From positions 62,001-126,000 of the forward strand of contig NZ_BOOC01000009.1 of assembly GCF_016863035.1 (NCBI RefSeq): a stretch of DNA of 64,000 bases. The letters are read 5' to 3'. Positions 25,751-34,614 of this stretch are shown here, piece after piece (position 1 is the first letter of the stretch; every line of letters starts with the position of its first letter). Position numbers and translations under genes: made by a program. The notes below the pieces were generated by a model, which saw only the letters and a list, made by a program, of their open reading frames with translations, searched no databases and had not been told where the DNA came from. Origin of the DNA: Microbispora corallina (lineage in GTDB: Bacteria; Actinomycetota; Actinomycetes; Streptosporangiales; Streptosporangiaceae).

Positions 25751-26806
25751 TCAGGGGCGGCCGCGCCAGGCGGCGAGGACCTCCTCGACACGGGGGCGGA
25801 TGCGGTCCCGTGCGGTCATCCGCGGCACGCCGGACATCAGCAGCGCGTCGTACTCGGTGTCGAGGTGCCGCACGCTCGCGACGACGGCCAGCGTCACGGC
25901 GCCCTCGTCCAGCGCGCGGGCGGCGGCCGTGCGGCCCACCCGCCCGCTGCCGCGCTCGGCCGCGTGCTCCGCGATCGCGGCGGCCCGGCCGGCGGGGCAG
26001 CGGGGGAAGAGGCGGACGATCTCGGCGGCCATCCGCTCCCGGAACTCGGCGTCCTGACCTTCCCGCCGCTCCCGGTCGCGTTCGCGGCGGCGCAGCCGGA
26101 CCTCCTCGTCGGCCAGGCACCGCTCCTCGGCCAGCGCCAGCGCGCCCTCCTCCACGAGGACGCCGAGCCGCTCGTACCGCTTGCGCCTGCGGTTGTACCG
26201 CACCACGACGGCCGACAGCCCGCTCTCCTTCTTGGCCCGCCGGCTTAGCGCGGCGTTCCCGGCCGGCAGCAGGTGCAGGTGGTCCATGTCCGCGCAGGTC
26301 AGGCAGTGGGGCCGGTCGTCCTCCATGATGAGGTACGGCCCGGCGCCGCCGCACCCGGCGCAGGTCCAGGGCTCCAGGGGCGCGACCACGACGAGGTCGG
26401 GGGCCCGGTCGAGCCGCTCCGCCAGCTGCCGCCGGCGGCTCTCGCTCAGCTCGGGGGAGACCCAGTGCACGCGGAACCGGCGCTCCAGCTCGTCGTCGCC
26501 GGCCGCCGTGAAGCGCAGCGGGCGGCCGTCCCTGCTCGCGGCCCGGTAGGCCGTCTCGCTCGGCAGCAGCCCCCGTTCCGCGGCCCACTCGCCGAGGTGC
26601 GCGACGGCCTCGGCCATCCTCGCCTCGTCCACGGCGGCCAGCCGTTCGAGGCTGTCGACGCGGCCCTGCCTCCAGGCGTCCACGTGGCGGCCGTGCAGCC
26701 ACCGCAGGCCGGTGAGGACGTCGATCGCGGTCACGTACCGGCGGGTCCCGAGGGCGATCTCCGCCGCCTGGGCCACCCGGCCGCCGAGCTTGCTGCGCAC
26801 GGGCAC
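25751..26806 (-). CDS. DUF2293 domain protein with zinc-ribbon-like Cys pairs
   Basis: 351 residues. Cysteine pairs CAGCGG and CLTCAD in the middle look like a zinc knuckle; a basic, charged coiled segment follows (ALAEERCLADEEVRLRRRER), and the C-terminal RGSGRVGRTAAARALDEGAV, RHLDTEYDALLMSG and VEEVLAAW match DUF2293. Function of the family is unknown; the basic region and zinc site would fit nucleic-acid binding. Convergent with the kinase gene, 9 bp apart, and 9 bp downstream of rodA. Confidence 0.8.
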   Translation of the reverse strand: MPVRSKLGGRVAQAAEIALGTRRYVTAIDVLTGLRWLHGRHVDAWRQGRVDSLERLAAVDEARMAEAVAHLGEWAAERGLLPSETAYRAASRDGRPLRFTAAGDDELERRFRVHWVSPELSESRRRQLAERLDRAPDLVVVAPLEPWTCAGCGGAGPYLIMEDDRPHCLTCADMDHLHLLPAGNAALSRRAKKESGLSAVVVRYNRRRKRYERLGVLVEEGALALAEERCLADEEVRLRRRERDRERREGQDAEFRERMAAEIVRLFPRCPAGRAAAIAEHAAERGSGRVGRTAAARALDEGAVTLAVVASVRHLDTEYDALLMSGVPRMTARDRIRPRVEEVLAAWRGRP

Positions 26807-26815
26807 CAGCCTGCC

Positions 26816-27973
26816 CTACGCGGACGCGGTCCGCCTGCCGACCGCGGCCAGCAGTCCCACGGCCGCGAACGCGGAGATGGTCGCGGACCCCCCGTACGAC
26901 ACGAACGGGAGGGGCAGCCCGGCGATCGGCAGCAGGCCCATGGTCATCCCGACGTTGACGAACGTCTGGAACGCCAGCCAGCACACCACCCCGCCCGCCA
27001 GCACGGTCCCGAACGGCGAGGGGCTGCGGCCCGCGATCCGCAGTCCCTGCCACAGCAGCAGGAGCATCAGCACGATCACGCAGGCGGCGCCGGCGAACCC
27101 GAGCTCCTCGCCGGCCACGGTGAAGATGAAGTCGGTGTGCTGTTCCGGCACGAAGTGCCCGGCCGTCTGCTCGCCGTGGAACAGCCCCTTGCCCAGCACG
27201 CCGCCCGAGCCTATGGCGATCCGCGCCTGGGTCGCGTTGTAGCCGACGCCCAGCGGGTCGGCGTCCGGGTCGGCGAGCACCATCAGGCGCTGGAGCTGGT
27301 AGGGCCGGATCAGGTCGAGCCGCCACACCAGCAGCAGCACGGCCGCGGCGGAGGCCGCGAGACCCGCGAACCAGCGGACGGGGACCCCGGCGACCAGCAG
27401 CATCCCGCCCGTCACCGCGGCGAACACGAGCATCGTCCCGAAGTCGGGCTGCAGCATGATCAGCCCGATCGGCACGGCCGCCAGCCCGAGCGCGAGCAGC
27501 ACCGCCCCCGCTCCCGGCCGCCGCTCGCCGTCCCTGAGCTCGCCGAGCGCCGCCGCCACCGCGAGGACCGTCCCCACCTTGGCGAACTCCGACGGCTGGA
27601 ACTGCAGGCCGGACCCGAGCACGATCCAGGCGTGCGAGCCGTTGACCGTCCGCCCCAGCGGCGTCAGCACCGCGACCAGCGCTGCGAGGCCGCCCAGGTA
27701 GAACACCGGCACGTACGCCCGCAGGAGGCGCAGGTCGCACCGCGACAACAGCCACATCAGCGCGAACCCCAGGCCCACGCTGAGCGCCTGGCGCTGCAGA
27801 AGGGTGGACCCGGGCTCGTTCCTGGTGGCCGACAGGACCAGCAGCAGCCCGATGCCCGACAGGGCCGCCGCCGGGAGCACGACCCCCCAGGCAGCGAACG
27901 CGCCCCGGGCCCTCGGCCGCGGGCGCGACCTGAGCCGGGCGGGCGACAGCCGTACGGGGAGGAACGTCGTCAT
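26816..27973 (-). CDS. rodA: RodA-type SEDS peptidoglycan polymerase
   Basis: 385 residues, about ten membrane helices. SEDS hallmarks: NGSHAWIVLGSGLQFQPSEF, LIMLQPDFGT, ARIAIGSGGVLGKG and EQHTDFIFTVAGEELGF. It polymerises lipid II glycan chains together with its class B PBP. The start ATG (27971-27973) overlaps the mrdA stop by 4 bp. Last gene of the mre/mrd elongation operon. Confidence 0.95.
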   Translation of the reverse strand: MTTFLPVRLSPARLRSRPRPRARGAFAAWGVVLPAAALSGIGLLLVLSATRNEPGSTLLQRQALSVGLGFALMWLLSRCDLRLLRAYVPVFYLGGLAALVAVLTPLGRTVNGSHAWIVLGSGLQFQPSEFAKVGTVLAVAAALGELRDGERRPGAGAVLLALGLAAVPIGLIMLQPDFGTMLVFAAVTGGMLLVAGVPVRWFAGLAASAAAVLLLVWRLDLIRPYQLQRLMVLADPDADPLGVGYNATQARIAIGSGGVLGKGLFHGEQTAGHFVPEQHTDFIFTVAGEELGFAGAACVIVLMLLLLWQGLRIAGRSPSPFGTVLAGGVVCWLAFQTFVNVGMTMGLLPIAGLPLPFVSYGGSATISAFAAVGLLAAVGRRTASA

Positions 27974-29979
27974 CGGGCACCACCCGCCGGCTTGTGCTTC
28001 GCGTGCTTCTTGTGCTTCTTGTGCGTCGCGTGCTTCTTCTTCGGGGAGAGGTGGTAGATGCCCTCCCAGATCTTCCGCGCCGCCGGAGCCGCGGTGCTCG
28101 CTCCCATGCCGCCCTGCGACACCACCACGACCACCACGTACTTCGGGTGCCCGGCCGGGGCGAACGACGCGAACCAGGACGTGTCCTGCCTGCCGTACGC
28201 CTCGGCCGTGCCGGTCTTGCCGGCCACCGAGAGCCGTTTGAACGGGAAGCCCTTGAAGGCGGCCGCGGCCGTGCCGGTGCGGGGGACGCCGGCGAGGGAG
28301 TCGCGGATGTACCGCAGCGTCTTCGCCGGAACGTCGACGTGCCCCACGACCGGCGGGGTGATCGTGCGCGCCACCGAGCCGTCCGGGCGCACCACGGCCT
28401 TGGCGACGCGCGGGCTGATCACCCGGCCGCCGTTGGCCAGCGCGGCGTACCCCCGGGCGAGCTGGAGCGGGGTCACCAGGACGTCGCCCTGCCCGATGGC
28501 GAAGTTGGCCGCGTCCCCGGCCCACCACACGCCGCCGTCGCGGCAGTTCTCCGCCGCGAGCCGCTTGAGGTAGGCCGCCCGCTTGCGGTCCGGGACGTCC
28601 GGATAGCCGGTCTTGGCTCGGCGGCAGGTGTCGGCCCGGCCGCGCTCCCAGGTGGCCTTCTTCCAGGCGCGGTCCGGGACCCGGCCGGCCGCCTCGTTCG
28701 GCAGGTCGATCCCGGTGCGGACGCCGAAGCCGAACTGCTTGGCCATGGCCTGCATGGGGTCCTTCGGGTGCCGGACCGGTTTCAGCCCGCCGTCGCGCCT
28801 CCACATCCTGTCGGCGAAGCGGTAGAAGATCGTGTCGCACGACACCACGAGGGCCCGGCGCATGTTCATGCGGCCGAGCGCGATGCCGTCGAAGTTGTGG
28901 AACGCCCGGCCGCCCACCTTGTACGACCCCGGGCAGTCGTAGGTGGCGCCCAGCTTGTAGCCCGCCTTCGCGGCGGCCGCCGTCGAGGTCACCTTCCACG
29001 TCGAGCCCGGCGCCCACTGCCCGAGCACGGCGCTGGAGACCAGCGGCAGCGTCTCGTAGTCGCGCTGCGAGATGCCGCCGGTCCACACGCCCGGGTCGTA
29101 CGTGGGGTAGTCGGCCAGCGCGGCCACGCGCCCGGTGCGCGCCTCCAGCACGACGGCGGCGCCGGCGTCGGCCGGCTCCCCGCGCCTGCGCGCCGAGGCG
29201 ACGGCGCCCGCCAGCGCCTTCTCCGCCACCCGCTGGATCCGCGCGTCGATGCTCGTGACCAGGCTGTCGCCGGGCTCCGCCGCCTGCTCGCGCAGCAGGC
29301 CGGTCACCGTGCCCGTGCTGTCGACCGCCACCTCCCGCACGCCGCTGCGGCCCGCCAGCTCGCGGTCGTACTCCGCCTCCAGCCCGTCACGGCCGACGAG
29401 CTCGGGGCCGCCCGGCGGGTCGTCCGGCGACGGCGGCTGGAGGTAGCCGAGCAGGTGGGCCCCGGCCGTGCCGAGCGGGTACGTCCGGACCGGGCGCAGC
29501 GCCGTGCTCACGCCGGGGAACTCCTCCTGCCGCTCGGCGATCGACAGCGCCGTCCGCGCGCTCACGTCGTCCGCCACGACGATCGGCTGGTACGGCGAGC
29601 CGGGCCAGCAGGGCCGCGGGACGTCGCGGGCGCACAGCCGGGCGCGGTCGGCGATCTCCTGGTACGGCCGGCCCAGGGCCTGCGCGAGCCGCGTCAGCAC
29701 CGCCCGTCCTCCGTCGGGCTGGTGGATGAGCGCCATGTAGTCCACCGACACCTGCGGCTTGGTCTGGTTGGCCACCAGCGGCCCGCCGTGGACGTCGAGG
29801 ATCTCCCCCCGGACCGGCGGCAGCGCCACGGTCCGCACCCGCGACTCGGTGGCCGCCCTGGCGTAGTCGGGTCCGGTCGTGACCTGCAGGAACCACAGGC
29901 GGCCAAGGAGCGTGACCATGAGCGCGGTCACCACGACGTACAGCACCGCGAGCCGCCCCCGGTGCGCGCTCCTACGCAC
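27970..29979 (-). CDS. mrdA: Penicillin-binding protein 2 (class B transpeptidase)
   Basis: 669 residues. Cytoplasmic start, one membrane helix (about 10-30), PBP dimerisation domain, and transpeptidase domain with S326 in APGSTWK, SCD as the second motif and KTGTAE as the third. SxD instead of SxN is usual in elongation PBP2s. The extracellular C-terminus is odd: after the fold it ends in a run of about 25 Lys/His residues (PKKKHATHKKHKKHAKHKPA). It cross-links glycan made by RodA. It overlaps mreD by 8 bp. Confidence 0.94.
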   Translation of the reverse strand: MRRSAHRGRLAVLYVVVTALMVTLLGRLWFLQVTTGPDYARAATESRVRTVALPPVRGEILDVHGGPLVANQTKPQVSVDYMALIHQPDGGRAVLTRLAQALGRPYQEIADRARLCARDVPRPCWPGSPYQPIVVADDVSARTALSIAERQEEFPGVSTALRPVRTYPLGTAGAHLLGYLQPPSPDDPPGGPELVGRDGLEAEYDRELAGRSGVREVAVDSTGTVTGLLREQAAEPGDSLVTSIDARIQRVAEKALAGAVASARRRGEPADAGAAVVLEARTGRVAALADYPTYDPGVWTGGISQRDYETLPLVSSAVLGQWAPGSTWKVTSTAAAAKAGYKLGATYDCPGSYKVGGRAFHNFDGIALGRMNMRRALVVSCDTIFYRFADRMWRRDGGLKPVRHPKDPMQAMAKQFGFGVRTGIDLPNEAAGRVPDRAWKKATWERGRADTCRRAKTGYPDVPDRKRAAYLKRLAAENCRDGGVWWAGDAANFAIGQGDVLVTPLQLARGYAALANGGRVISPRVAKAVVRPDGSVARTITPPVVGHVDVPAKTLRYIRDSLAGVPRTGTAAAAFKGFPFKRLSVAGKTGTAEAYGRQDTSWFASFAPAGHPKYVVVVVVSQGGMGASTAAPAARKIWEGIYHLSPKKKHATHKKHKKHAKHKPAGGAR

Positions 29980-30517
29980 GGTGCCCCCGCGGGTGGGGCG
30001 AGCGGAGCGCGGAACGCGACACGGGCCCGCCGAACCGCCTCCTGCGGGTGACGGGCGCCAGCGCGGCGACCGCCCCGGCGGCCACGGCCGCGCCCGCCGC
30101 CGTCCAGGCGAGGGCCCCGGGCAGGACGGCGGCGGTGGCCGCCCACGCTTCGTCGCCGAGCGCGAGCCCGAGCGCCGCGTCGAGCAGGGTCGCGCCGGCG
30201 GCGGCCCCGAGCGCCGCGCCCGCCCGCGCCACCGGGCCGGCGTCGTCCGGGACCCGGGCGCACAGCCACCCGGCCAGGCACAGGGCGAGCGCGAGCCGCC
30301 CGATCGTGTGGTCCGCGGGCGGCGCGATGTCGGCGGCCAGCCCCGCGGCGAACCCCAGGACGGCCGCCCCCGCCGGGCTCAGCAGCGGCGCGAGCGCGAC
30401 CACGCCGACGAGCGCCATGGAGGGCCCGCCGCCCGGCAGGTCGAGGGCGTTGACCCCGGCGACCTGCGCCACCGGGGCGAGCAGGACGACGACCGCCGCG
30501 GCCAGGACGCGCCTCAT
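29972..30517 (-). CDS. mreD: Rod-shape protein MreD
   Basis: 181 residues, five to six hydrophobic helices, Ala-rich, assigned by position between mreC and mrdA as well as by the AGLAADIAPP and HTIGRLALALCLAGWL helices. An integral membrane component of the elongasome that bridges MreC and the SEDS/PBP pair. Overlaps mreC by 4 bp. Confidence 0.85.
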   Translation of the reverse strand: MRRVLAAAVVVLLAPVAQVAGVNALDLPGGGPSMALVGVVALAPLLSPAGAAVLGFAAGLAADIAPPADHTIGRLALALCLAGWLCARVPDDAGPVARAGAALGAAAGATLLDAALGLALGDEAWAATAAVLPGALAWTAAGAAVAAGAVAALAPVTRRRRFGGPVSRSALRSPHPRGHRA

Positions 30518-31299
30518 CCGGCCGCACCCGCGGGCGGCTCGGCTCCGTCGGGCACCGCGACCGGGCCGCCCAGCACGACCGTGACCAGGTCGAGGGCGGT
30601 GAACCGGGCGAACGGCCGGACCAGGGCGGTCGGCGTCAGCGCGCCGGGCGTCCGCTCCACCGACACGACCGTGCCGATCGGCACGTCCGGCACGTACGGC
30701 CGCATGTTCTCCGACCCCAGCGTGACCACGCGGTCGCCCGGCCGCACCGCCGCCGTCGCGCTGAGCAGGCTCAGCCGCAGCAGCCCGCGCTCGGGCACGC
30801 CCGTGACCAGGCCGACCTCGCGGGAGGTCTCCAGCCGTGCGCCGATCGAGGCGGCCGCGGCCGTGGCGAGCTGGACGGTGGCCGTCGACGGGCCCGCCCG
30901 GACGACCCGCCCCACCAGCCCGTCGGCGTCGAACACGGTCATGTCCCCGGTGACGCCCGCACGGGTCCCGGCGTCGATCGTGACCGTCTGGTCCCGGCCG
31001 AACGCGATCGCGTGGGCGGGCGCCACCCGGTAGTCGCCGGCCCCGGCCGGCGCCTGCGAGGGACGGCGGGCGGCGAGCAGGGCGGCCCGCAGGCGGGCGT
31101 TCTCCCGCTCGACCCCGTCCAGGCGGCGCGGGTCGACCGCCAGTCGCGTGACCGAGGACACCCCGCTCTCCAGCGAGCCGTACACGACCGATCCGAGCGC
31201 CCGCAGCGGGGGCAGCGTCAGCCAGTGGTCCGCCGCGACGAGCAGCACCGACACGGCGACCAGCAGCGCCGGCACGCGGCGGCCGGAGGCCGTCCTCAT
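30514..31299 (-). CDS. mreC: Rod-shape protein MreC
   Basis: 261 residues. One N-terminal membrane helix (LLVAVSVLLVAADHW), a short coiled coil with LDGVERENARLRAALLAA, then the two beta-barrel repeats (GDMTVFDADGLVGRVV ... DVPIGTVVSVERTPG). It recruits and activates PBP2. The C-terminus is short and Ala/Pro-rich. Overlaps mreB by 4 bp. Confidence 0.93.
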   Translation of the reverse strand: MRTASGRRVPALLVAVSVLLVAADHWLTLPPLRALGSVVYGSLESGVSSVTRLAVDPRRLDGVERENARLRAALLAARRPSQAPAGAGDYRVAPAHAIAFGRDQTVTIDAGTRAGVTGDMTVFDADGLVGRVVRAGPSTATVQLATAAAASIGARLETSREVGLVTGVPERGLLRLSLLSATAAVRPGDRVVTLGSENMRPYVPDVPIGTVVSVERTPGALTPTALVRPFARFTALDLVTVVLGGPVAVPDGAEPPAGAAG

Positions 31300-32333
31300 C
31301 GGCGGTTTTCGGGAAGGAACACGTCCTGCATCTCGTCGAACCGCTCGACGCACCGGCCCGCGCCGAGGACGACCGACTTGAGCGGCTGGTCGACCAGGTG
31401 GATCGGCATGCCGACGGCCTCCCCGAGCCGCGCGGCCAGCCCGTCGAGCAGCGCGCCGCCCCCGGTCAGCACGATGCCGTTGTCGATCAGGTCGCCCGCG
31501 AGCTCGGCCGGGCACTGGTCGAGCGTCGTCTGCACCGCGTCGACGATCGTCTGGACCTGGTCCTCGATCGCCTCGCGCACCTCGGCCCGGCTGATCGCCG
31601 CGGTCTTCGGCAGCCCGGTCACCAGGTCGCGGCCGCGGATCGGGACCGACGTCGCGTCGTCCGCGCCGCCCGGCCGGGCGCTGCCTAACGTGATCTTGAT
31701 GTGCTCCGCCGTCCGCTCGCCCAGGAGCAGGGCGTGCTCCTTCTTGACGTAGTTGACGATGGCCTCGTCGAGCTCGTCGCCGCCCACCCTGACCGACTTG
31801 GCGACGACCACGCCGCCGAGCGACACGATCGCGACCTCGGTCGTGCCGCCGCCGATGTCGACGACCATGTTGCCGGTGGTGTCGCCGACGTTGAGCCCGG
31901 CGCCGATCGCGGCGGCCATCGGCTCCTCGATGATGTGGACCCGCCGCGCGCCCGCCTCGTACGCGGCCTCCCTGACCGCCCGCTGCTCGACGCTGGTGGT
32001 GCCGCTGGGCACGGCGACCACGACGCGGGGCTTGGCGAGGTAGCGGTTCTTGTGCGAAAGCTGGATGAAGTGGCGCAGCATCCGCTCGGCGGCGTCGAGG
32101 TCGGCGATCACGCCGTCCTTGAGCGGGCGCATGGTGACGATGTGCGGGGGAGTGCGGCCGATCATCTCCTTGGCCGCCGTGCCGACCGCCACGATCCGGT
32201 CCGTGTGCATGTTGATCGCCACCACGGACGGCTCGTCCAGCACCACGCCCTTCTTGCGCACGTACACGAGCGTGTTCGCCGTACCGAGATCGACCGCGAT
32301 GTCCCGGCCGAGCAATCCCCACGGGAAACCCAT
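31296..32333 (-). CDS. mreB: Rod-shape determining actin-like protein MreB
   Basis: 345 residues from ATG 32331-32333. Actin-fold motifs: DLGTANTLVYVR (phosphate 1), GGGTTEVAIVSLGG (phosphate 2), LTGGGALLDGL (adenosine), and the MreB-specific IEEPMAAAIGAG. GFPWGLLGRDIAVD at the start replaces the usual MFF/LFG membrane hook. A GTG at 32363 would add ten residues but has no ribosome site. First gene of the five-gene elongation operon; in mycelial actinomycetes such operons act in spore-wall formation. Confidence 0.95.
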   Translation of the reverse strand: MGFPWGLLGRDIAVDLGTANTLVYVRKKGVVLDEPSVVAINMHTDRIVAVGTAAKEMIGRTPPHIVTMRPLKDGVIADLDAAERMLRHFIQLSHKNRYLAKPRVVVAVPSGTTSVEQRAVREAAYEAGARRVHIIEEPMAAAIGAGLNVGDTTGNMVVDIGGGTTEVAIVSLGGVVVAKSVRVGGDELDEAIVNYVKKEHALLLGERTAEHIKITLGSARPGGADDATSVPIRGRDLVTGLPKTAAISRAEVREAIEDQVQTIVDAVQTTLDQCPAELAGDLIDNGIVLTGGGALLDGLAARLGEAVGMPIHLVDQPLKSVVLGAGRCVERFDEMQDVFLPENRR

Positions 32334-32414
32334 CGCCGACCAGCTTTCAGAGAGGGAGAGCACGGCGTGGCCGCTGCCCGGCGCCCGGGGGCCTAAACGG
32401 CATCTGCGGATCTT

Positions 32415-33473
32415 CTAGGCGACGCTGAGGTAGAGGTCCCTCGCCAGCTTCGTCACCCGTGCCGCCGAGTTCGTGAAGGACGCCCCCGAGGGCTGCACGG
32501 TGAGCACCACCATGATCAGCCGGTCGCCGATCACGCCAGTAGTGTGGAGCACGGGACGGACGAAATCAACCGGATCGCGCGTGCTGTGGAACGTACCCAT
32601 CTCGTACGACGCGGTCCCGGTTCGTCCGCAACGCGTCGGCGGGGTCGAGCCGAAACCCGACCAGCCCTGCTTGACGAGCCACGGCCGGGGCACCGCTCGG
32701 GGGATCCCGAAGTACTGGTCGAAGCCGTCGCTCGCGCAGTGCCACGCCTGGCGCAGGTTGCCCAGGATGAGGTCGCGGACCCGCGGCTGGGCCTGGTCGA
32801 GCAGGTAGCGGTAGACGAGCGCGATGTCGGACGCGCTGATCGCCGTGTAGCCCCAGAAGCCGGGCTTGGCGGCCGGCGGCGGGGCCGTGTCGGCCAGGCC
32901 GAGCCGGCGCGCAGTCCGGCGCACGATCTCGCCCTGGCCGCCGCGGTGCCACAGGGTCGTGGCGGCGTCGTCGTCGCTGCCGCGCAGCATCGGCGTGAGC
33001 AGGGCCAGGTCCGCCCGTGAGACGGGCCCGCGGTGCCGCTCCAGGTAGTCGAGCGCGATGAGGATCTTGACGACGGAGGCGGAGCGGAAGCGGCGGTGGG
33101 CGTCGTGGCGCGCCACCACCCTGCCGGCGCCTCCGGTCGACCGGTCCACGACCACGTAGCCGGCCGTCACGCCGGCCGGCACCCGGACGGGCCGCGGTGA
33201 GGCCGGGGCCGCGCGGCCGGTGGCGGTATGCGCCGGCCGGGCGGCGCGGGGAACGGTCGTGCCAGGGGTGGACGCGCCGGTGGTGGACGTTCCGGAGGGA
33301 CCGCTCCCGGTCCGCTCGCTCCCGCCGCCGGGAGCCGGCCCGGCCGCCCCGCAGCCGGTCGCGAGCAGGACGGCCGCCAGGACGGCCGGCAGCACGGCGT
33401 GCAGCCCGCCCGGCCGGATGGCGGCTGCGGGGGCGGTGACGGCCGCGCGTGCCGGGGGCCGGTGTCGCATCAC
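32415..33473 (-). CDS. Class A beta-lactamase-fold lipoprotein
   Basis: 352 residues. Signal peptide with lipobox LLATGC, then about 65 residues of Ser/Thr/Gly/Pro linker, then a serine-hydrolase fold: S-x-x-K as SASVVK, SDN equivalent as GSDDDAATTLW, and a KTG-like position that reads KQGWSG. The altered second and third motifs argue against penicillinase activity; a cell-wall binding or DD-peptidase-related role is more likely. It lies 82 bp upstream of mreB on the same strand, which fits a wall function. Confidence 0.8.
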   Translation of the reverse strand: MMRHRPPARAAVTAPAAAIRPGGLHAVLPAVLAAVLLATGCGAAGPAPGGGSERTGSGPSGTSTTGASTPGTTVPRAARPAHTATGRAAPASPRPVRVPAGVTAGYVVVDRSTGGAGRVVARHDAHRRFRSASVVKILIALDYLERHRGPVSRADLALLTPMLRGSDDDAATTLWHRGGQGEIVRRTARRLGLADTAPPPAAKPGFWGYTAISASDIALVYRYLLDQAQPRVRDLILGNLRQAWHCASDGFDQYFGIPRAVPRPWLVKQGWSGFGSTPPTRCGRTGTASYEMGTFHSTRDPVDFVRPVLHTTGVIGDRLIMVVLTVQPSGASFTNSAARVTKLARDLYLSVA

Positions 33474-33533
33474 CCTGCAATCCCTACCAGACCACCGCGC
33501 TCCGCCCCCGCCGTTCGGCCGGAATGGCCGGTC

Positions 33534-34547
33534 TCAGCGGCCGTCGAGGAGGGGGCGGGACGGGTCCCACCGGGTCCCCTCGGCGGCGTCCTTCCGCCGG
33601 CGCGCCATGGCCGACAGCGCCTCCAGGACCACCCGGTTGCCGAGGTAGGCGGTGATGTCCGCGTGGTCGTACGGCGGTGCCACCTCGACGATCTCCACCC
33701 CGACCACGGGAAGCTCGTAGCAGGTCCGCCGTACGGCGTCGAGGAGCTGGCGGGCCGACAGGCCGCCGGGCTCAGGCGTGCCCGTGCCCGGCGCGTGGCC
33801 GGGGTCGCACACGTCGACGTCGACCGACAGGTAGACGCCCTCGCACTCGTCGAGCGCGATGCCGTACGCCTCGGTGAGGCAGGCGTCGAGACCTCTCGTG
33901 ACGATCTCGGTCATCTCGTACGAGCGCATGCGCTGCCCGGCCATCCAGCCGAGGATGTCCGGGCCCGGCCAGTAGCCCCGCAGTCCGATCTGGAGGAACC
34001 GGTCGCCCCGGATCGCGCCCGATTCGATCAGCCGCCGCATCGGCTGGCCGTGGCCGTGCAGGTGGCCGAACTCGATGTCCCCCGTGTCGGCGTGCGCGTC
34101 GAAGTGCAGCATCGAGATCCGGCCGAACCCGTGGTGGCGGGCCACGCCGGTCGCGTCCGGGAGCGCCACGGTGTGGTCGCCGCCGAGCACGATCGGCACG
34201 GCGCCGGAGGCGGCGATGCGGGCCACCGCCTCCTCGATCGCCCGCAGGCTGCCCTCGATGTCGCCCGCGTACGTCTCGACGTCACCGGCGTCGAGCACCC
34301 GCAGATCGCGCAGGGCGTCCACGCGCAGCGCGAGGCTCGGCCGGTGGCCGTCGTGCGGGAGGTAGCAGGTCTGCCGGATGGCGTTCGGCCCGAACCGCGC
34401 CCCCGGACGGTGGGAGGTGCCGCCGTCGAAGGGCGCGCCGAGGATGACCACGTCGGCGCCGGCGAAGCTGTCCGGATCGTCCAGGTCGCAGCGCTCGACG
34501 CCGAGGAACGTGATGTCGGGGCCGAACATCTGGCCGTAACGGGTCAC
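33534..34547 (-). CDS. Agmatinase/ureohydrolase family enzyme
   Basis: 337 residues. Binuclear Mn site: GGDHTVALP, HFDAHADTGD and SVDVDVCDPGHAPGTG. The DGGTS...GARFGPNAIR N-terminal signature belongs to the agmatinase branch rather than arginase. It hydrolyses a guanidino compound to urea plus an amine; guanidinobutyrate or guanidine-type substrates cannot be excluded. ATG 34545-34547 with AAGGAGA upstream. A separate transcription unit from the flanking genes is likely. Confidence 0.88.
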   Translation of the reverse strand: MTRYGQMFGPDITFLGVERCDLDDPDSFAGADVVILGAPFDGGTSHRPGARFGPNAIRQTCYLPHDGHRPSLALRVDALRDLRVLDAGDVETYAGDIEGSLRAIEEAVARIAASGAVPIVLGGDHTVALPDATGVARHHGFGRISMLHFDAHADTGDIEFGHLHGHGQPMRRLIESGAIRGDRFLQIGLRGYWPGPDILGWMAGQRMRSYEMTEIVTRGLDACLTEAYGIALDECEGVYLSVDVDVCDPGHAPGTGTPEPGGLSARQLLDAVRRTCYELPVVGVEIVEVAPPYDHADITAYLGNRVVLEALSAMARRRKDAAEGTRWDPSRPLLDGR

Positions 34548-34614
34548 TCGGTCTCCTTGGTGCGGGCGGCATATCCGGCATCACATGGTATTCAGCGACA
34601 AGTCCGACATTGTG

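Noticed and set aside
28850-28860. PBP2 second motif SCD instead of SxN
   Set aside because: SxD is the normal form in elongation-type PBP2 proteins, so it is not a defect.
34548-34614. Guanidine riboswitch ahead of the agmatinase-family gene
   Set aside because: The leader is only about 67 nt and shows none of the conserved guanidine aptamer elements.
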